Source of the DNA: a virus
Strand: one strand, 5' to 3'
IMG/VR virus record: IMGVR_UViG_3300035150_000016
Span: 1 to 22,490 of that record
DNA: 22,490 nt
The position numbers and the translations under genes are program-made. Each line of letters begins with the position of its first letter. Within the stretch, counting starts at the first letter, position 1. Under the pieces are notes generated by a model. It saw only the letters and a list, made by a program, of their open reading frames with translations. It did no database searches and had not been told where the DNA came from. Below, piece by piece: positions 1 through 6,729 of this stretch.

Positions 1-174
1 GTCGTTGAGGATGTCGGGGTTGTGGACTTCGAACCAGCGATCAAAGCGCGGAGTGACCTTGGCCGTGTCGGCACCGGTGCACCAGATTTCAACATCCGGA
101 ACGTGAAAACGTGCCTGTTGCCTCGTTGAGACGGCCGTTCCGAGGATATCGACCTTTCGCGAGACAACAGACAC
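1..174 (-). CDS. Phage protein of unknown function, N-terminal 58 residues (runs off window)
   Basis: Open reading frame on the minus strand that leaves the window at position 1, so only the N-terminus is visible. I chose the GTG at 174 because a strong GGGGGAG ribosome site lies about 6 bases upstream and no ATG is available. The translation contains VDILGTAV followed by EIWCTGADT and then TPRFDRWFEVHN. This resembles small phage proteins with an I-G-x-A start, an EIW turn and a DRWFE-H motif that sit near head/tail genes and look like Rossmann-type folds. No biochemical role is known to me. It follows the capsid and decoration genes in the same direction and is probably co-transcribed with them. 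Confidence 0.7.
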   Translation of the reverse strand, partial: MSVVSRKVDILGTAVSTRQQARFHVPDVEIWCTGADTAKVTPRFDRWFEVHNPDILND

Positions 175-202
175 GTTACACTCCCCCGCCTTACATCGGC
201 GG

Positions 203-742
203 TTAGCTTAGGACTGCTTCGCCCTGGTTGGCGACAATTTCCCACCGCGTGGACGATACGGCCCGGAACCGCACCGTGTCGCCCTGTACGAGGGTGACGG
301 TGCCGCCGGACGCGCCGATGGTGTAAGCCGTCGAGCCGTCAACGATGGTCGAGCCGGTCGACGCCGTGGCCAGATTGGCCATGACCTCCAGGCCCTTTGC
401 CGGGGTCGGCAGGCTGTACGCCTGATTGGTGATGTCCGACAGCACGTTGAATCCGTAATCGAGGTCGGTGTCCTCGCTCGATTTGTCGTGCTGGTTCATG
501 TCGGTGCTGATCACGGCGAGCGAAACGTCTCCGCTGGCCGACGTGACCTGAGCGCGGCACTCGCCGTCGCTGCCCTTGATGTAGATGACATCGCCGGTTT
601 GCAGAACGCTGGCGTAGGTGTCGAAATACGCGTCGGCCAGGATCGTGGCCAATGCGTCGGTAGCCGAAACGTATGTCGGGAACTTGGGGGAACCCTTGCG
701 CCCGGCACCGGTCGGGTCCAAACCCTGTGCATCGAAGCTCAT
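203..742 (-). CDS. Probable virion decoration or head-fibre protein
   Basis: 179 residues, 24 bases downstream of the major capsid gene, with ribosome site AAAGGA before the ATG. The sequence is rich in Gly, Ser, Thr and Val with no long helices, as expected for a beta-rich structural protein. Residues about 27-75 hold a motif of the form AYFDTYASVLQTGDVIYI followed by a short strand and VTSASG. The C-terminus (GGTVTLVQGDTVRFRA then RWEIV) looks like the beta-hairpin end common in phage appendage proteins. Position directly after the capsid gene supports a capsid-decorating or head-fibre role. This is inferred from composition and context, not from a firm family match. The YF-x-L-x-GD motif recurs in the early gene at 15964. 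Confidence 0.7.
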   Translation of the reverse strand: MSFDAQGLDPTGAGRKGSPKFPTYVSATDALATILADAYFDTYASVLQTGDVIYIKGSDGECRAQVTSASGDVSLAVISTDMNQHDKSSEDTDLDYGFNVLSDITNQAYSLPTPAKGLEVMANLATASTGSTIVDGSTAYTIGASGGTVTLVQGDTVRFRAVSSTRWEIVANQGEAVLS

Positions 743-766
743 CTTTGGTGTCCTTTCCTGCCGGGG

Positions 767-1609
767 TTAGCTCTCGGTGGTCGAAACTTCGACGATGCCG
801 AGCGCGTCGATTGCGACCGAACCGGCGGCGAAAATGCCGTTGGCCAGCCACGAGGTCATGTCCGGGATGTAGTTGATTTCCGTGCGGAACTCGATCCCCT
901 GGGCAAGACCAATTGCGGTGTTGTGATAGAAATACGAGGTCCGGACGCTCGACGCGACCGGCAGGCCGCCTTCGTCGCGGTCCTCCATTTCCTTGAAATC
1001 GAAAGCCAGCCACCGCGTAATCTCGCCGTCGACCAGCGCCTTGATGATGTTCTTGTCGACGGTATTGGCGTCGTCGTCGCCGAGAAGCTGCTCCATCCCG
1101 TAGGACGATACGCACGCGGTACGCATACCGTTTTTCGGGACGCCCTGCTGGTTGAGCAACCGGCGGGCGCGGCGGCATTTGGCGGTGTTGAGGCCGGAGG
1201 ACGTACCGCCGATATCGGTGCTGATCGTCAACGTGGTGGAGGCCGCGTCGAGAGCATCCAGGATCAGTTGATCCTCGCGGCGTCCGATGGCCCCGGAGAT
1301 GACCTCGGCCAACGCCTGCTGTTCGTCGTAGTTGACCTTCTGCTGATCGAAGATGTCGGTGAACTCGGGAGCGTTCCAATCTTCGATGGTGGCCGTCGCC
1401 TTGGTGTGCGCGATGTTCATCGGCACGACGCGGGTTTGCGGAACGCGGCGGGTCGCGGTGCCCTTGCCGATTTTCGGGAAACGGTAGGTCGAACCGACAA
1501 CGCCGGAGCGGAGACGGACGGTCTCGCGCAGCATACCCATGCCCTGGTATGCCTGCTTGACTATTGCGTCGAATTCCGCAACCGCATTGTTTGTGAGGGT
1601 TTTCGACAT
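767..1609 (-). CDS. Major capsid protein
   Basis: 280 residues, within the size range of compact HK97-fold capsid proteins. The opening (LTNNAVAEFDAIVKQAYQG, then RLRSGVVGSTYRFPKIGKG) and later GAIGRREDQLILDAL and IEFRTEINY segments resemble a podophage capsid family usually labelled phage capsid protein (Phage_capsid_2-like). It lies straight after the scaffold gene and before a decoration-like gene, the usual order for a head module. The start has an AGAAAGG ribosome site eight bases upstream. A dedicated promoter and a leader of about 215 bases precede it, which fits the need for much more capsid than portal or scaffold. The fold assignment is from family knowledge; identity as the capsid gene is from sequence plus context. 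Confidence 0.88.
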   Translation of the reverse strand: MSKTLTNNAVAEFDAIVKQAYQGMGMLRETVRLRSGVVGSTYRFPKIGKGTATRRVPQTRVVPMNIAHTKATATIEDWNAPEFTDIFDQQKVNYDEQQALAEVISGAIGRREDQLILDALDAASTTLTISTDIGGTSSGLNTAKCRRARRLLNQQGVPKNGMRTACVSSYGMEQLLGDDDANTVDKNIIKALVDGEITRWLAFDFKEMEDRDEGGLPVASSVRTSYFYHNTAIGLAQGIEFRTEINYIPDMTSWLANGIFAAGSVAIDALGIVEVSTTES

Positions 1610-1832
1610 TTGCCGAACCTTTCTGAGCTATGAGTACGATCCTTAAAATCGCATCCGATAGCCAAGCTTGGTTCGGGTCCGTCGTGCGGATAGCCGGTCT
1701 TTGCTTGGGTCTTCCGCTGCCTGTTCTGATCCCCCGGCCCTTTCGGGGTAGCGGGGGAGGGGGAGCCTAACAGGGGTGAAAGTGCCCCCCCTCTTTTATT
1801 CTCCCGACGCACCGGGAGAAAAACTCCATTTC
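1610..1832 (-). other. Long 5' leader of the capsid gene, no coding sequence seen
   Basis: The space between scaffold stop and capsid start is about 300 bases and holds no convincing gene; the only frame across it is Pro/Gly-rich, starts with GTG and lacks a ribosome site. On the minus strand the leader carries an 8-bp inverted repeat (arms TTCTCCCG and CGGGAGAA, about 1803-1824) close to the likely transcript 5' end. It also has a short CCC-GAAA-GGG hairpin near 1737-1750. These may stabilise the capsid mRNA, but that is inference. Confidence 0.5.
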
Positions 1833-1861
1833 GATATACGCTGGTTTTTTGAACTGGTCAA
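1833..1861 (-). promoter_or_regulatory. Sigma70-like promoter for the capsid gene
   Basis: On the minus strand a TTGACC -35 box (1861-1856) and a TATATC -10 box (1838-1833) are separated by exactly 17 bases. It lies just after the terminator hairpin that follows the scaffold gene and points at the capsid gene. The -35 differs from consensus at one position; the -10 is weaker. Confidence 0.6.
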
Positions 1862-1889
1862 GACAAAGGGGCCGCAACATGGCGGCCCC
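1861..1889 (-). terminator. Rho-independent terminator after the scaffold gene
   Basis: Perfect 8-bp stem GGGGCCGC / GCGGCCCC with a six-base loop, followed on the minus strand by TTTGTCTT. It sits 23 bases after the scaffold stop codon. The T tract is interrupted, so read-through is likely and would let some terminase/portal transcript continue into the capsid gene. Confidence 0.7.
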
Positions 1890-1912
1890 TACGGTCTGTC
1901 TGTGCCGTGCGT

Positions 1913-2887
1913 TTAGACGCCAAGCCCGCTTTCGGACGATCCGGACGGCGCGGTGCCAAACAGTTCCTTGCCCTGTTCCTGCCACTGCTCGTATTTCGCC
2001 GGTTCCTTGTGCGGGTCAGGCCGGGACTTGTACCATTCGGCTTTGGATGGCAGTTCCCCGGCAACGCCGGTCCCTTCGCCGGTCGGGAGCGGTTTTCCGC
2101 CCGCCAGCATCCGCATCTTGTTGACGACGGACAGGCCGACCGCATCCCGGCCCATAGCCTTGACGTGCGCGGCTTCGGCGGCCGACATCTCGCCGGACTT
2201 CACCAATCCGTCGACCCAGGCGACGTTGGCCATGCCAACGGCCTTGTAGTTCTTGCCGAACTTCTCGCCCTCGGCCTTTTCGTCAAACGGCGGCGCGGTC
2301 ATGCCATCCGCGATCAACATCGTTCCCTTGACGATGGTCTCGAACTGCTTTGGTGTCAGCTTGGCTTCATGGGCGACCTTGAGAAACTCCGTAAGGCCGG
2401 GATCGTCCGACTTGATCGCCTCCAGGTTCTTGACGCCTTCCGGAGTCTGGATTTGCCCTTCATGGAGAATATCGTCGCTCAGATAGTCCTCCGGCTTTTC
2501 CGGAATCTCGCCCGGCTCGCCGGTTTCCTTGATGGTCTTGATTTCGTTCTGTAGCTTGGTGAGTTCCTTCCGGCTGTCGAGTGCGGACTTCAGGGCGGCC
2601 CCCACGTTCACTTCGCTCTTGTCCTTATCCCAGAACGCGTCGGGCACCTTGATCGTTTCTTCGCCGAACTTGTATTCGTGCTCGTCCTTACCTCCGTCGT
2701 CGCCTTCCTTCGGCGGCGTGCCATCGCCCATTAGGCCGCCGGAGCGGTCAAGATTGTCATCGCCGCCTTCGTCGCCGTCACCTTTGCCGCCGCCCGTGCC
2801 GTCGCCGTCCCCCTCTTCCTCGGCATTGCAGAACAGCGCCGGGGAATGACGCTGCTCAAGCCAGTCTTCGATGCTGCTGATTTTCAT
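1913..2887 (-). CDS. Scaffolding (capsid assembly) protein
   Basis: 324 residues, strongly acidic. Residues about 23-70 are a low-complexity Gly/Asp/Glu stretch, followed by FGEETIKVPDAFWDKDKSEV, a helical segment with ALKSALDSRKELTKLQNEIKT, and a more ordered C-terminal half ending in Pro/Lys/Ser-rich sequence. An acidic, helical, partly disordered protein placed just before the capsid gene is the classic pattern for a T7-gp9-type scaffold, which lines the procapsid and leaves during packaging. No protease domain is visible. Ribosome site AAGGA precedes the ATG. The function rests on position and composition; sequence similarity to scaffolds is diffuse. Confidence 0.78.
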   Translation of the reverse strand: MKISSIEDWLEQRHSPALFCNAEEEGDGDGTGGGKGDGDEGGDDNLDRSGGLMGDGTPPKEGDDGGKDEHEYKFGEETIKVPDAFWDKDKSEVNVGAALKSALDSRKELTKLQNEIKTIKETGEPGEIPEKPEDYLSDDILHEGQIQTPEGVKNLEAIKSDDPGLTEFLKVAHEAKLTPKQFETIVKGTMLIADGMTAPPFDEKAEGEKFGKNYKAVGMANVAWVDGLVKSGEMSAAEAAHVKAMGRDAVGLSVVNKMRMLAGGKPLPTGEGTGVAGELPSKAEWYKSRPDPHKEPAKYEQWQEQGKELFGTAPSGSSESGLGV

Positions 2888-2913
2888 GGTCGGTCCTTCT
2901 GGTGGTCTAGGGT

Positions 2914-3369
2914 TCAGTAGCCGCCGCTGCGCCGGGTCGCAAGACGGCGCTGACGCTCGAGGATGGACGGCTTATTCGCCTGATAGAGTCGGAACACGTC
3001 GTAGAGTTCCGGCTGATACCGCACCGCCTCCGGGGTCATGGTCCGGTCGAGTTCGTCAAGCCCGGCGATGATCTTGGCGGTTACGGCCTCGACGGCGGAC
3101 ACTTCCGGGGCTTTCTGAGGCTCGGAAACGGCCTTCGGGTCGGGAACGTCGTTGGCATCACCAGAGGTCACGGCAACGCCCGCACGCTCGTCTTCGGTGA
3201 TACGTCGCACGTCGCCAAGCCCGGCGGCCTCGACTTCCTTGCGCGACACCGGGTGCCCGATGGCTTCGCGGATGACGTTCAGGTTGGGCAACCCGGCCAC
3301 GGTCCAATGGGCGTCATCGTCGTGGTTCAGATTGCCGATAGCAACAATGAGTTCATCGGTGTTAGTCAT
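2914..3369 (-). CDS. Conserved phage structural-module protein, 151 aa, function unknown
   Basis: I place the start at the ATG at 3369 because GAGGAAGG lies just upstream and the ATG overlaps the stop of the preceding gene (ATGA), indicating coupled translation; a longer frame extending to 3633 would overlap that gene heavily. The N-terminus has NLNHDDDAHWTVAGLPNLNVIREAIGHPVSRKEVE, a pattern (D-D-x-H-W-T-x-x-G-x-P followed by a helix and an S/T-R-x-E turn) I associate with small proteins in phage head modules. The C-terminal third is predicted helical and basic at its end. It lies between portal and scaffold genes. The role is unknown; a connector or assembly accessory is possible. Confidence 0.75.
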   Translation of the reverse strand: MTNTDELIVAIGNLNHDDDAHWTVAGLPNLNVIREAIGHPVSRKEVEAAGLGDVRRITEDERAGVAVTSGDANDVPDPKAVSEPQKAPEVSAVEAVTAKIIAGLDELDRTMTPEAVRYQPELYDVFRLYQANKPSILERQRRLATRRSGGY

Positions 3370-3749
3370 TTTGCCTTCCTCGTCTTGCGGTTTCGCGGGG
3401 CATTCTCGCCGTCCTGGCTGGCGAACTGTGGTGGCCCGGCCTCGGCTCGGGCGATAGCCCGCTTGATTTCCCGGAAAAAAGCGAACTGCCCCTCCCGATA
3501 GAAGCTTCTGAACGCGATTGTCATGCCGTCGCCGGTGTCCATTGGTTCGAACCGGCACCCGTTGGAAAGCCTTTCCATCCACGCTAAAACGCGCTGCCCC
3601 GCTGGAGTCCGGAAAGTTTGGGCAACGGCACAATCGAAGTCGAACTGCTCTTCAGCGTCCCGTTGCCTCTCTTCGTCGGTCCTCGAGTCTCTTGTGGCCC
3701 GGTTGATGACCGGCCAGCCGCCCATATCTCCGAAAAAATCTTCTGCCAT
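3366..3749 (-). CDS. Bbp19-like phage protein between portal and scaffold
   Basis: 127 residues. The core AVAQTFRTPAGQRVLAWME, followed by a loop and a FYREGQFAFFREIKRAI helix, resembles the small Bbp19-like family found next to the portal gene in podophages such as Bordetella phage BPP-1. The pattern is a helix ending in a TPAG turn, then an REG motif and a long helix. The C-terminus is basic. It begins 30 bases after the portal stop and its own stop overlaps the next start by four bases. The family is known by position in the head module; its exact virion role is not established to my knowledge. Confidence 0.72.
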   Translation of the reverse strand: MAEDFFGDMGGWPVINRATRDSRTDEERQRDAEEQFDFDCAVAQTFRTPAGQRVLAWMERLSNGCRFEPMDTGDGMTIAFRSFYREGQFAFFREIKRAIARAEAGPPQFASQDGENAPRNRKTRKAK

Positions 3750-3779
3750 GGTCTGGTGTCCTCTGGTTGGAAAGCCCTA

Positions 3780-5387
3780 TCAGGCGGCGGCTTGCAGCGC
3801 CCCGCCTCCGTCGTTGGCGGGAATGGCCCCGCCCTGCTGGTTGGCTATGATCGAACCGACCATCCTTTGCAGCCCCTCGCGCTGCTGCTGATCGCGGACA
3901 ATACGCCGGTCGACGCCCATTTTCTCGGCGAACCACTCGCCAGCGTCTTCCACGTTGCAGCCGATCAAAAACGCCTCTTCTCCCATTTCCTTGAGGATGG
4001 CCAGCCAGTTCGTAGCCGCCTGAACGTCGTTGAGGTTCTGGGCCTGGGCGAGCGGTGACTGAATCTGTACGTCGATGGTCCCGCCATTGACCTTGATTTT
4101 CCGGCCCCGCTCAATCGGGATGATCCCGGCCTGAGCCAAGGTGTTGAGGGTGATTTGCACCACAGGCCGGATAAGCTCGGACATCAGGCGGCCGAATGGC
4201 GCTCCGATGTCCTGCTGAAGCTGTTTCAGGCGGGCGACGATTTCGGTAGCCGACCGCACCGACCCTTCCTCCGGCGGGAGCGTGCCGTCCATCATGATTG
4301 TCTTGATCGACATGATAAGATCGTCTGCAAGGATATCGGCAACGCTGAAATTTGCCCCGGTTTCCAGCGCTTGCAAGGATGGCCCCAAAGCCCCGCCGTT
4401 GCTGCCAACCGGGATCACCGCGCCCGGCGTGATGCGGATAGTATAGGGGTTCAGCACCCCGTCATCTACCGCCGTCCACACCCCGGAAACCGCGATGCTG
4501 GCGTTCATCAGCACGAGTTCTTTCAGCTTGTTCAGGGTCTTGGCGTCGGGCAGGGCAAACAGCACGGGACCGCGCCCTTCGACTTCGCCGGGAAGCTTGA
4601 TCCAGCGGGTAATGACCCACGGTGTATCGATGAAATCGTGCTCGACAAGGCGGTGGGGCTGTTTCTTGCTCGCGCCCTGCGTCTTGTATTCGAGCATGAC
4701 GTCATAGTGCCAGTTGTCCTGCTGATAGTCGTAATACGTCGCCTCAGTGATCCGAACTGTCTTGGTCGGATCGTCGGCGATGTCCTTTTCCAAGCCGCTC
4801 GGCATGTCGACCTTGAACGCGGCCCATGTCTCTTCGATGTTGCCGATCGCCACTTCGTGGATACGGTAAACGGCGCACACCCCGCCCCAAGCCCCCTCTT
4901 CCAAGGCGCATTGGGCTTGCGGCACGGCGACATATCGGACCGGCATTTCGTCGTCGCCGGGGATCACCATCATGCACCCGGTCCCAACGGCCAAATCCAG
5001 CAGGAATTCGGCAATGGACACATCGAAGTTGCTGGTGGAAATCGCGGTAAACAGTGTTTCGGTCAGGCTGTCGAGTTTCTTGGCGACTTCGCCCCGCCGC
5101 TCCTGAGGGATGAATGCGCCGGGGATCAGCTTGGCCCAACGCTGGAATGGCGGCATGAGTTCGGATTGCAGCCGGGAGGCGAAACGCATGGTCGACACCA
5201 TCAACGTGCTGTCGAACACGTGGCGCATCTTGCCGTCTCCCGGCTGCGCCCGGCCGTTGTTGTCGTAGGTGTTCCGCATGGGGAGCGCTAGCTCATATGC
5301 GGATTGACGGATGCTGTTCCAACGTGATTTACGGTCCCAGGCTTTCCGGGACCGCTTCATGACCTGTTCGGGGGACAGGCGGGCCAT
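3780..5387 (-). CDS. Portal protein (T7-type head-tail connector)
   Basis: 535 residues, the usual length for podophage connectors. The N-terminus (RSRKAWDRKSRWNSIRQSAYELALP) followed by FDSTLMVSTMRFASRLQSELMPP matches the start of the T7 gp8-like head-to-tail connector family: an opening helix, a D-S-T turn and an A-x-x-L-x-S-x-L-x-P-P helix. The segment LLDLAVGTGCMMVIPGD also fits. The long middle helix and the TAxEIVARLKQLQQDIGAPFGRLMSELIRP segment correspond to the portal stem/wing helices. The protein forms the ring at one capsid vertex through which DNA enters. Its ATG shares a base with the stop of the 78-aa gene (TAATG), so translation is likely coupled. The C-terminus is disordered and Ala/Gly-rich. 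Confidence 0.93.
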   Translation of the reverse strand: MARLSPEQVMKRSRKAWDRKSRWNSIRQSAYELALPMRNTYDNNGRAQPGDGKMRHVFDSTLMVSTMRFASRLQSELMPPFQRWAKLIPGAFIPQERRGEVAKKLDSLTETLFTAISTSNFDVSIAEFLLDLAVGTGCMMVIPGDDEMPVRYVAVPQAQCALEEGAWGGVCAVYRIHEVAIGNIEETWAAFKVDMPSGLEKDIADDPTKTVRITEATYYDYQQDNWHYDVMLEYKTQGASKKQPHRLVEHDFIDTPWVITRWIKLPGEVEGRGPVLFALPDAKTLNKLKELVLMNASIAVSGVWTAVDDGVLNPYTIRITPGAVIPVGSNGGALGPSLQALETGANFSVADILADDLIMSIKTIMMDGTLPPEEGSVRSATEIVARLKQLQQDIGAPFGRLMSELIRPVVQITLNTLAQAGIIPIERGRKIKVNGGTIDVQIQSPLAQAQNLNDVQAATNWLAILKEMGEEAFLIGCNVEDAGEWFAEKMGVDRRIVRDQQQREGLQRMVGSIIANQQGGAIPANDGGGALQAAA

Positions 5388-5623
5388 TAGGAACCGCCGC
5401 CCAACTTATCGGAAATGCCGGAGCGCCCGGTCTGGGTGTTGAGGGTGACGCCCCCGCCGGAGCCGCGCGCCGCAATCACGGCCAGGGCCGCTTTCTTTTC
5501 CTTTTTGGTTTCGGCTTCCTGGCGGGCGATGCTCTCGGCCTGTTTCTTCTGTGCCGCTACTAGCTCGGGATCAGGGCCTTTCGGCTTCGACCCGCCAAAT
5601 AGCTTCCCGACCACTTTGCCCAT
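5387..5623 (-). CDS. Small helical protein before the portal gene
   Basis: 78 residues with a Gly/Lys/Pro-rich N-terminus (FGGSKPKGPDPE), one charged helix rich in Ala, Lys, Glu and Gln (about 20-50), and a Gly/Ser-rich tail. An AGGAGA ribosome site precedes the ATG and the stop overlaps the portal ATG. Short proteins of this type are common immediately before portal genes in podophages. I recognise no function. It overlaps the end of the preceding gene by 53 bases. Confidence 0.72.
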   Translation of the reverse strand: MGKVVGKLFGGSKPKGPDPELVAAQKKQAESIARQEAETKKEKKAALAVIAARGSGGGVTLNTQTGRSGISDKLGGGS

Positions 5624-6074
5624 TGCCGCCGTCTCCTACCGGTAGTATGCGCCCCCCCTGTCGAGCGACAAGATACCTGAATAACTGCCGTGGTGTCCAG
5701 ATGCGCCAATTCCGCACCGCGATAATCGCCTTGACCATCGTAACGCACGTCAAAAAGCCGCGCGGCACGAAGCCGGGATTTGGTGGCGTATAGACGCCAA
5801 CTTCGACAATCGCCGTCGCACCGTCCTCGTACATCTGTTTTGCGACTGTCAGCGGGTCGGCCCACCACACGGCCACGTCGACGCCCCACAGCAAGGGCTC
5901 GACCTTGACGCTGTAATCCGTCGTCATCAAACCGGGCTCGCCAAGCGGCGCGGGCAGGATCACCCAGCAATGCCGGAACGCAGGGTCGGTGAAGAAATCC
6001 CAGAAGGATTTTCGGGAGGAAGGGGAAAACACGACATAGGCCAGGAAGCGCCGGGCCGGTTGCTGCTGGATCAC
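5571..6074 (-). CDS. Conserved podophage protein with His/Cys motif, 167 aa
   Basis: The start is taken as the GTG at 6074, which overlaps the stop of the 56-aa gene (GTGA). The open frame continues farther upstream, but that part would lie over two better-supported genes. The core has FRHCWVILPAP, then a central VDVAVWWADP segment, a GVYTPPNP loop, FLTCVTMVKAII and WTPRQLFRYL. I associate this order (F-R-H near the start, then C-V-x-x-V-K, then TP-x-Q-L-x-x-Y-L) with small proteins located between terminase and portal genes. An early His and later Cys could suit a permuted papain/NlpC-like fold, but this is speculation. The C-terminal 35 residues run over the next gene and may be unstructured. 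Confidence 0.72.
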   Translation of the reverse strand: MIQQQPARRFLAYVVFSPSSRKSFWDFFTDPAFRHCWVILPAPLGEPGLMTTDYSVKVEPLLWGVDVAVWWADPLTVAKQMYEDGATAIVEVGVYTPPNPGFVPRGFLTCVTMVKAIIAVRNWRIWTPRQLFRYLVARQGGRILPVGDGGNGQSGREAIWRVEAERP

Positions 6075-6241
6075 CAGAAGACCCACCACCAGAAGCGGGC
6101 CGCCGCGACCAGAAGGCCCATGACGATGAAGATCGTCCCGGCCAAGGGGATCAGTTCCAAGGAATTGGCCGCCGTCCGGCGTATGTTCGCCAGTACGACG
6201 GCCTTGAACAGGGCGAGTTTGTAAGGGTTGATTATGACCAT
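6071..6241 (-). CDS. Small single-pass membrane protein, 56 aa
   Basis: Reading frame of 56 residues starting at an ATG inside the last codons of the preceding gene (10-base overlap) and ending in a TGA that overlaps the next GTG. A basic N-terminal segment is followed by a hydrophobic stretch (about 30-50: LIPLAGTIFIVMGLLVAAA) and a Trp-rich C-terminus. Start and stop overlaps on both sides support translation even though no separate ribosome site is visible. It could be a membrane-active small protein such as a holin-like or superinfection factor, but nothing in the sequence proves that. Confidence 0.62.
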   Translation of the reverse strand: MVIINPYKLALFKAVVLANIRRTAANSLELIPLAGTIFIVMGLLVAAARFWWWVFW

Positions 6242-6453
6242 TCGATGCCATGGCGTTGAAGTGCCGCCTCAACATCGAGCGCTGAGGCTTCGCTCATCAT
6301 GCGGTCAATTCCGTCGTCTGTGCGGATGGCAAGATTGCCCCCGACTTTGGCGACAACCACACCATAACAGTCTTCGCACCATGGCACCCTGTCACCTACG
6401 GCAAAAACGCCTAAGTCTTCCGGAACTTGCGTCCAGATGTCGCCATATGCCAT
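6232..6453 (-). CDS. Small protein of unknown function, 73 aa
   Basis: Begins at the ATG at 6453, which shares a base with the stop of the preceding gene (TGATG), so translation is probably coupled. The sequence has a beta-rich look: DLGVFAVGDRVPWCEDCYGVVVAKVGGNLAIRTDDGI, including a C-E-D-C pair, then a short C-terminal helix (SALDVEAALQRHGI). Proteins of this length with a GDRV start often form SH3-like barrels, but I cannot assign a family. Part of the terminase-to-portal gene string. Confidence 0.65.
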   Translation of the reverse strand: MAYGDIWTQVPEDLGVFAVGDRVPWCEDCYGVVVAKVGGNLAIRTDDGIDRMMSEASALDVEAALQRHGIEWS

Positions 6454-6728
6454 CACAGTGCCGCCGGATAGGTCACGGCAACGCGGCCCCTGCCGTCGAT
6501 GACGTGGAACTGACCCTCTCGCCAAGCCCACAACTCCCTGTTTGCGCGCGCCAAATTGCGGCGCACGGCACGCGGAGGGAGACGGCGAAGCGAAGAGGTC
6601 GGAACGCGCTTGGCCCGGAGATGCTTTCCGGGCTCACGCTTCTTTTCCTGGCGACACCGGAACGGAAAATGGAAGTAGTCCGTGAAGTCGATCTTATTCA
6701 GAAGGATCGGAAAAATCTTGTTTCTCAT
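6453..6728 (-). CDS. Small basic protein after the terminase gene, 91 aa
   Basis: The ATG at 6728 lies one base after the terminase stop and has AGGGGTG eight bases upstream. A longer frame reading back into the terminase gene exists but is less likely. The protein is markedly basic, with Arg/Lys clusters in the middle (RCRQEKKREPGKHLRAKR, LRRLPPRAVRRNLAR) and a C-terminal beta-like end (WREGQFHVIDGRGRVAVTY). The charge suggests nucleic-acid contact, possibly linked to packaging, but no family is recognised. The stop overlaps the next start. Confidence 0.62.
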   Translation of the reverse strand: MRNKIFPILLNKIDFTDYFHFPFRCRQEKKREPGKHLRAKRVPTSSLRRLPPRAVRRNLARANRELWAWREGQFHVIDGRGRVAVTYPAAL

Positions 6729-6729
6729 C

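Noticed and set aside
488-1633. Long plus-strand open frame (381 codons) across the capsid and decoration genes
   Set aside because: Antisense shadow of GC-rich coding DNA; no ribosome site, and the minus-strand capsid gene is clear.
1561-1812. Minus-strand frame across the capsid leader
   Set aside because: Starts with GTG in a hairpin, lacks a ribosome site, is Pro/Gly/Lys-rich and overlaps the capsid start.
4155-5291. Long plus-strand frame (378 codons) inside the portal gene
   Set aside because: Antisense to a confidently identified portal protein; composition is shadow-like with His/Arg/Asp excess.
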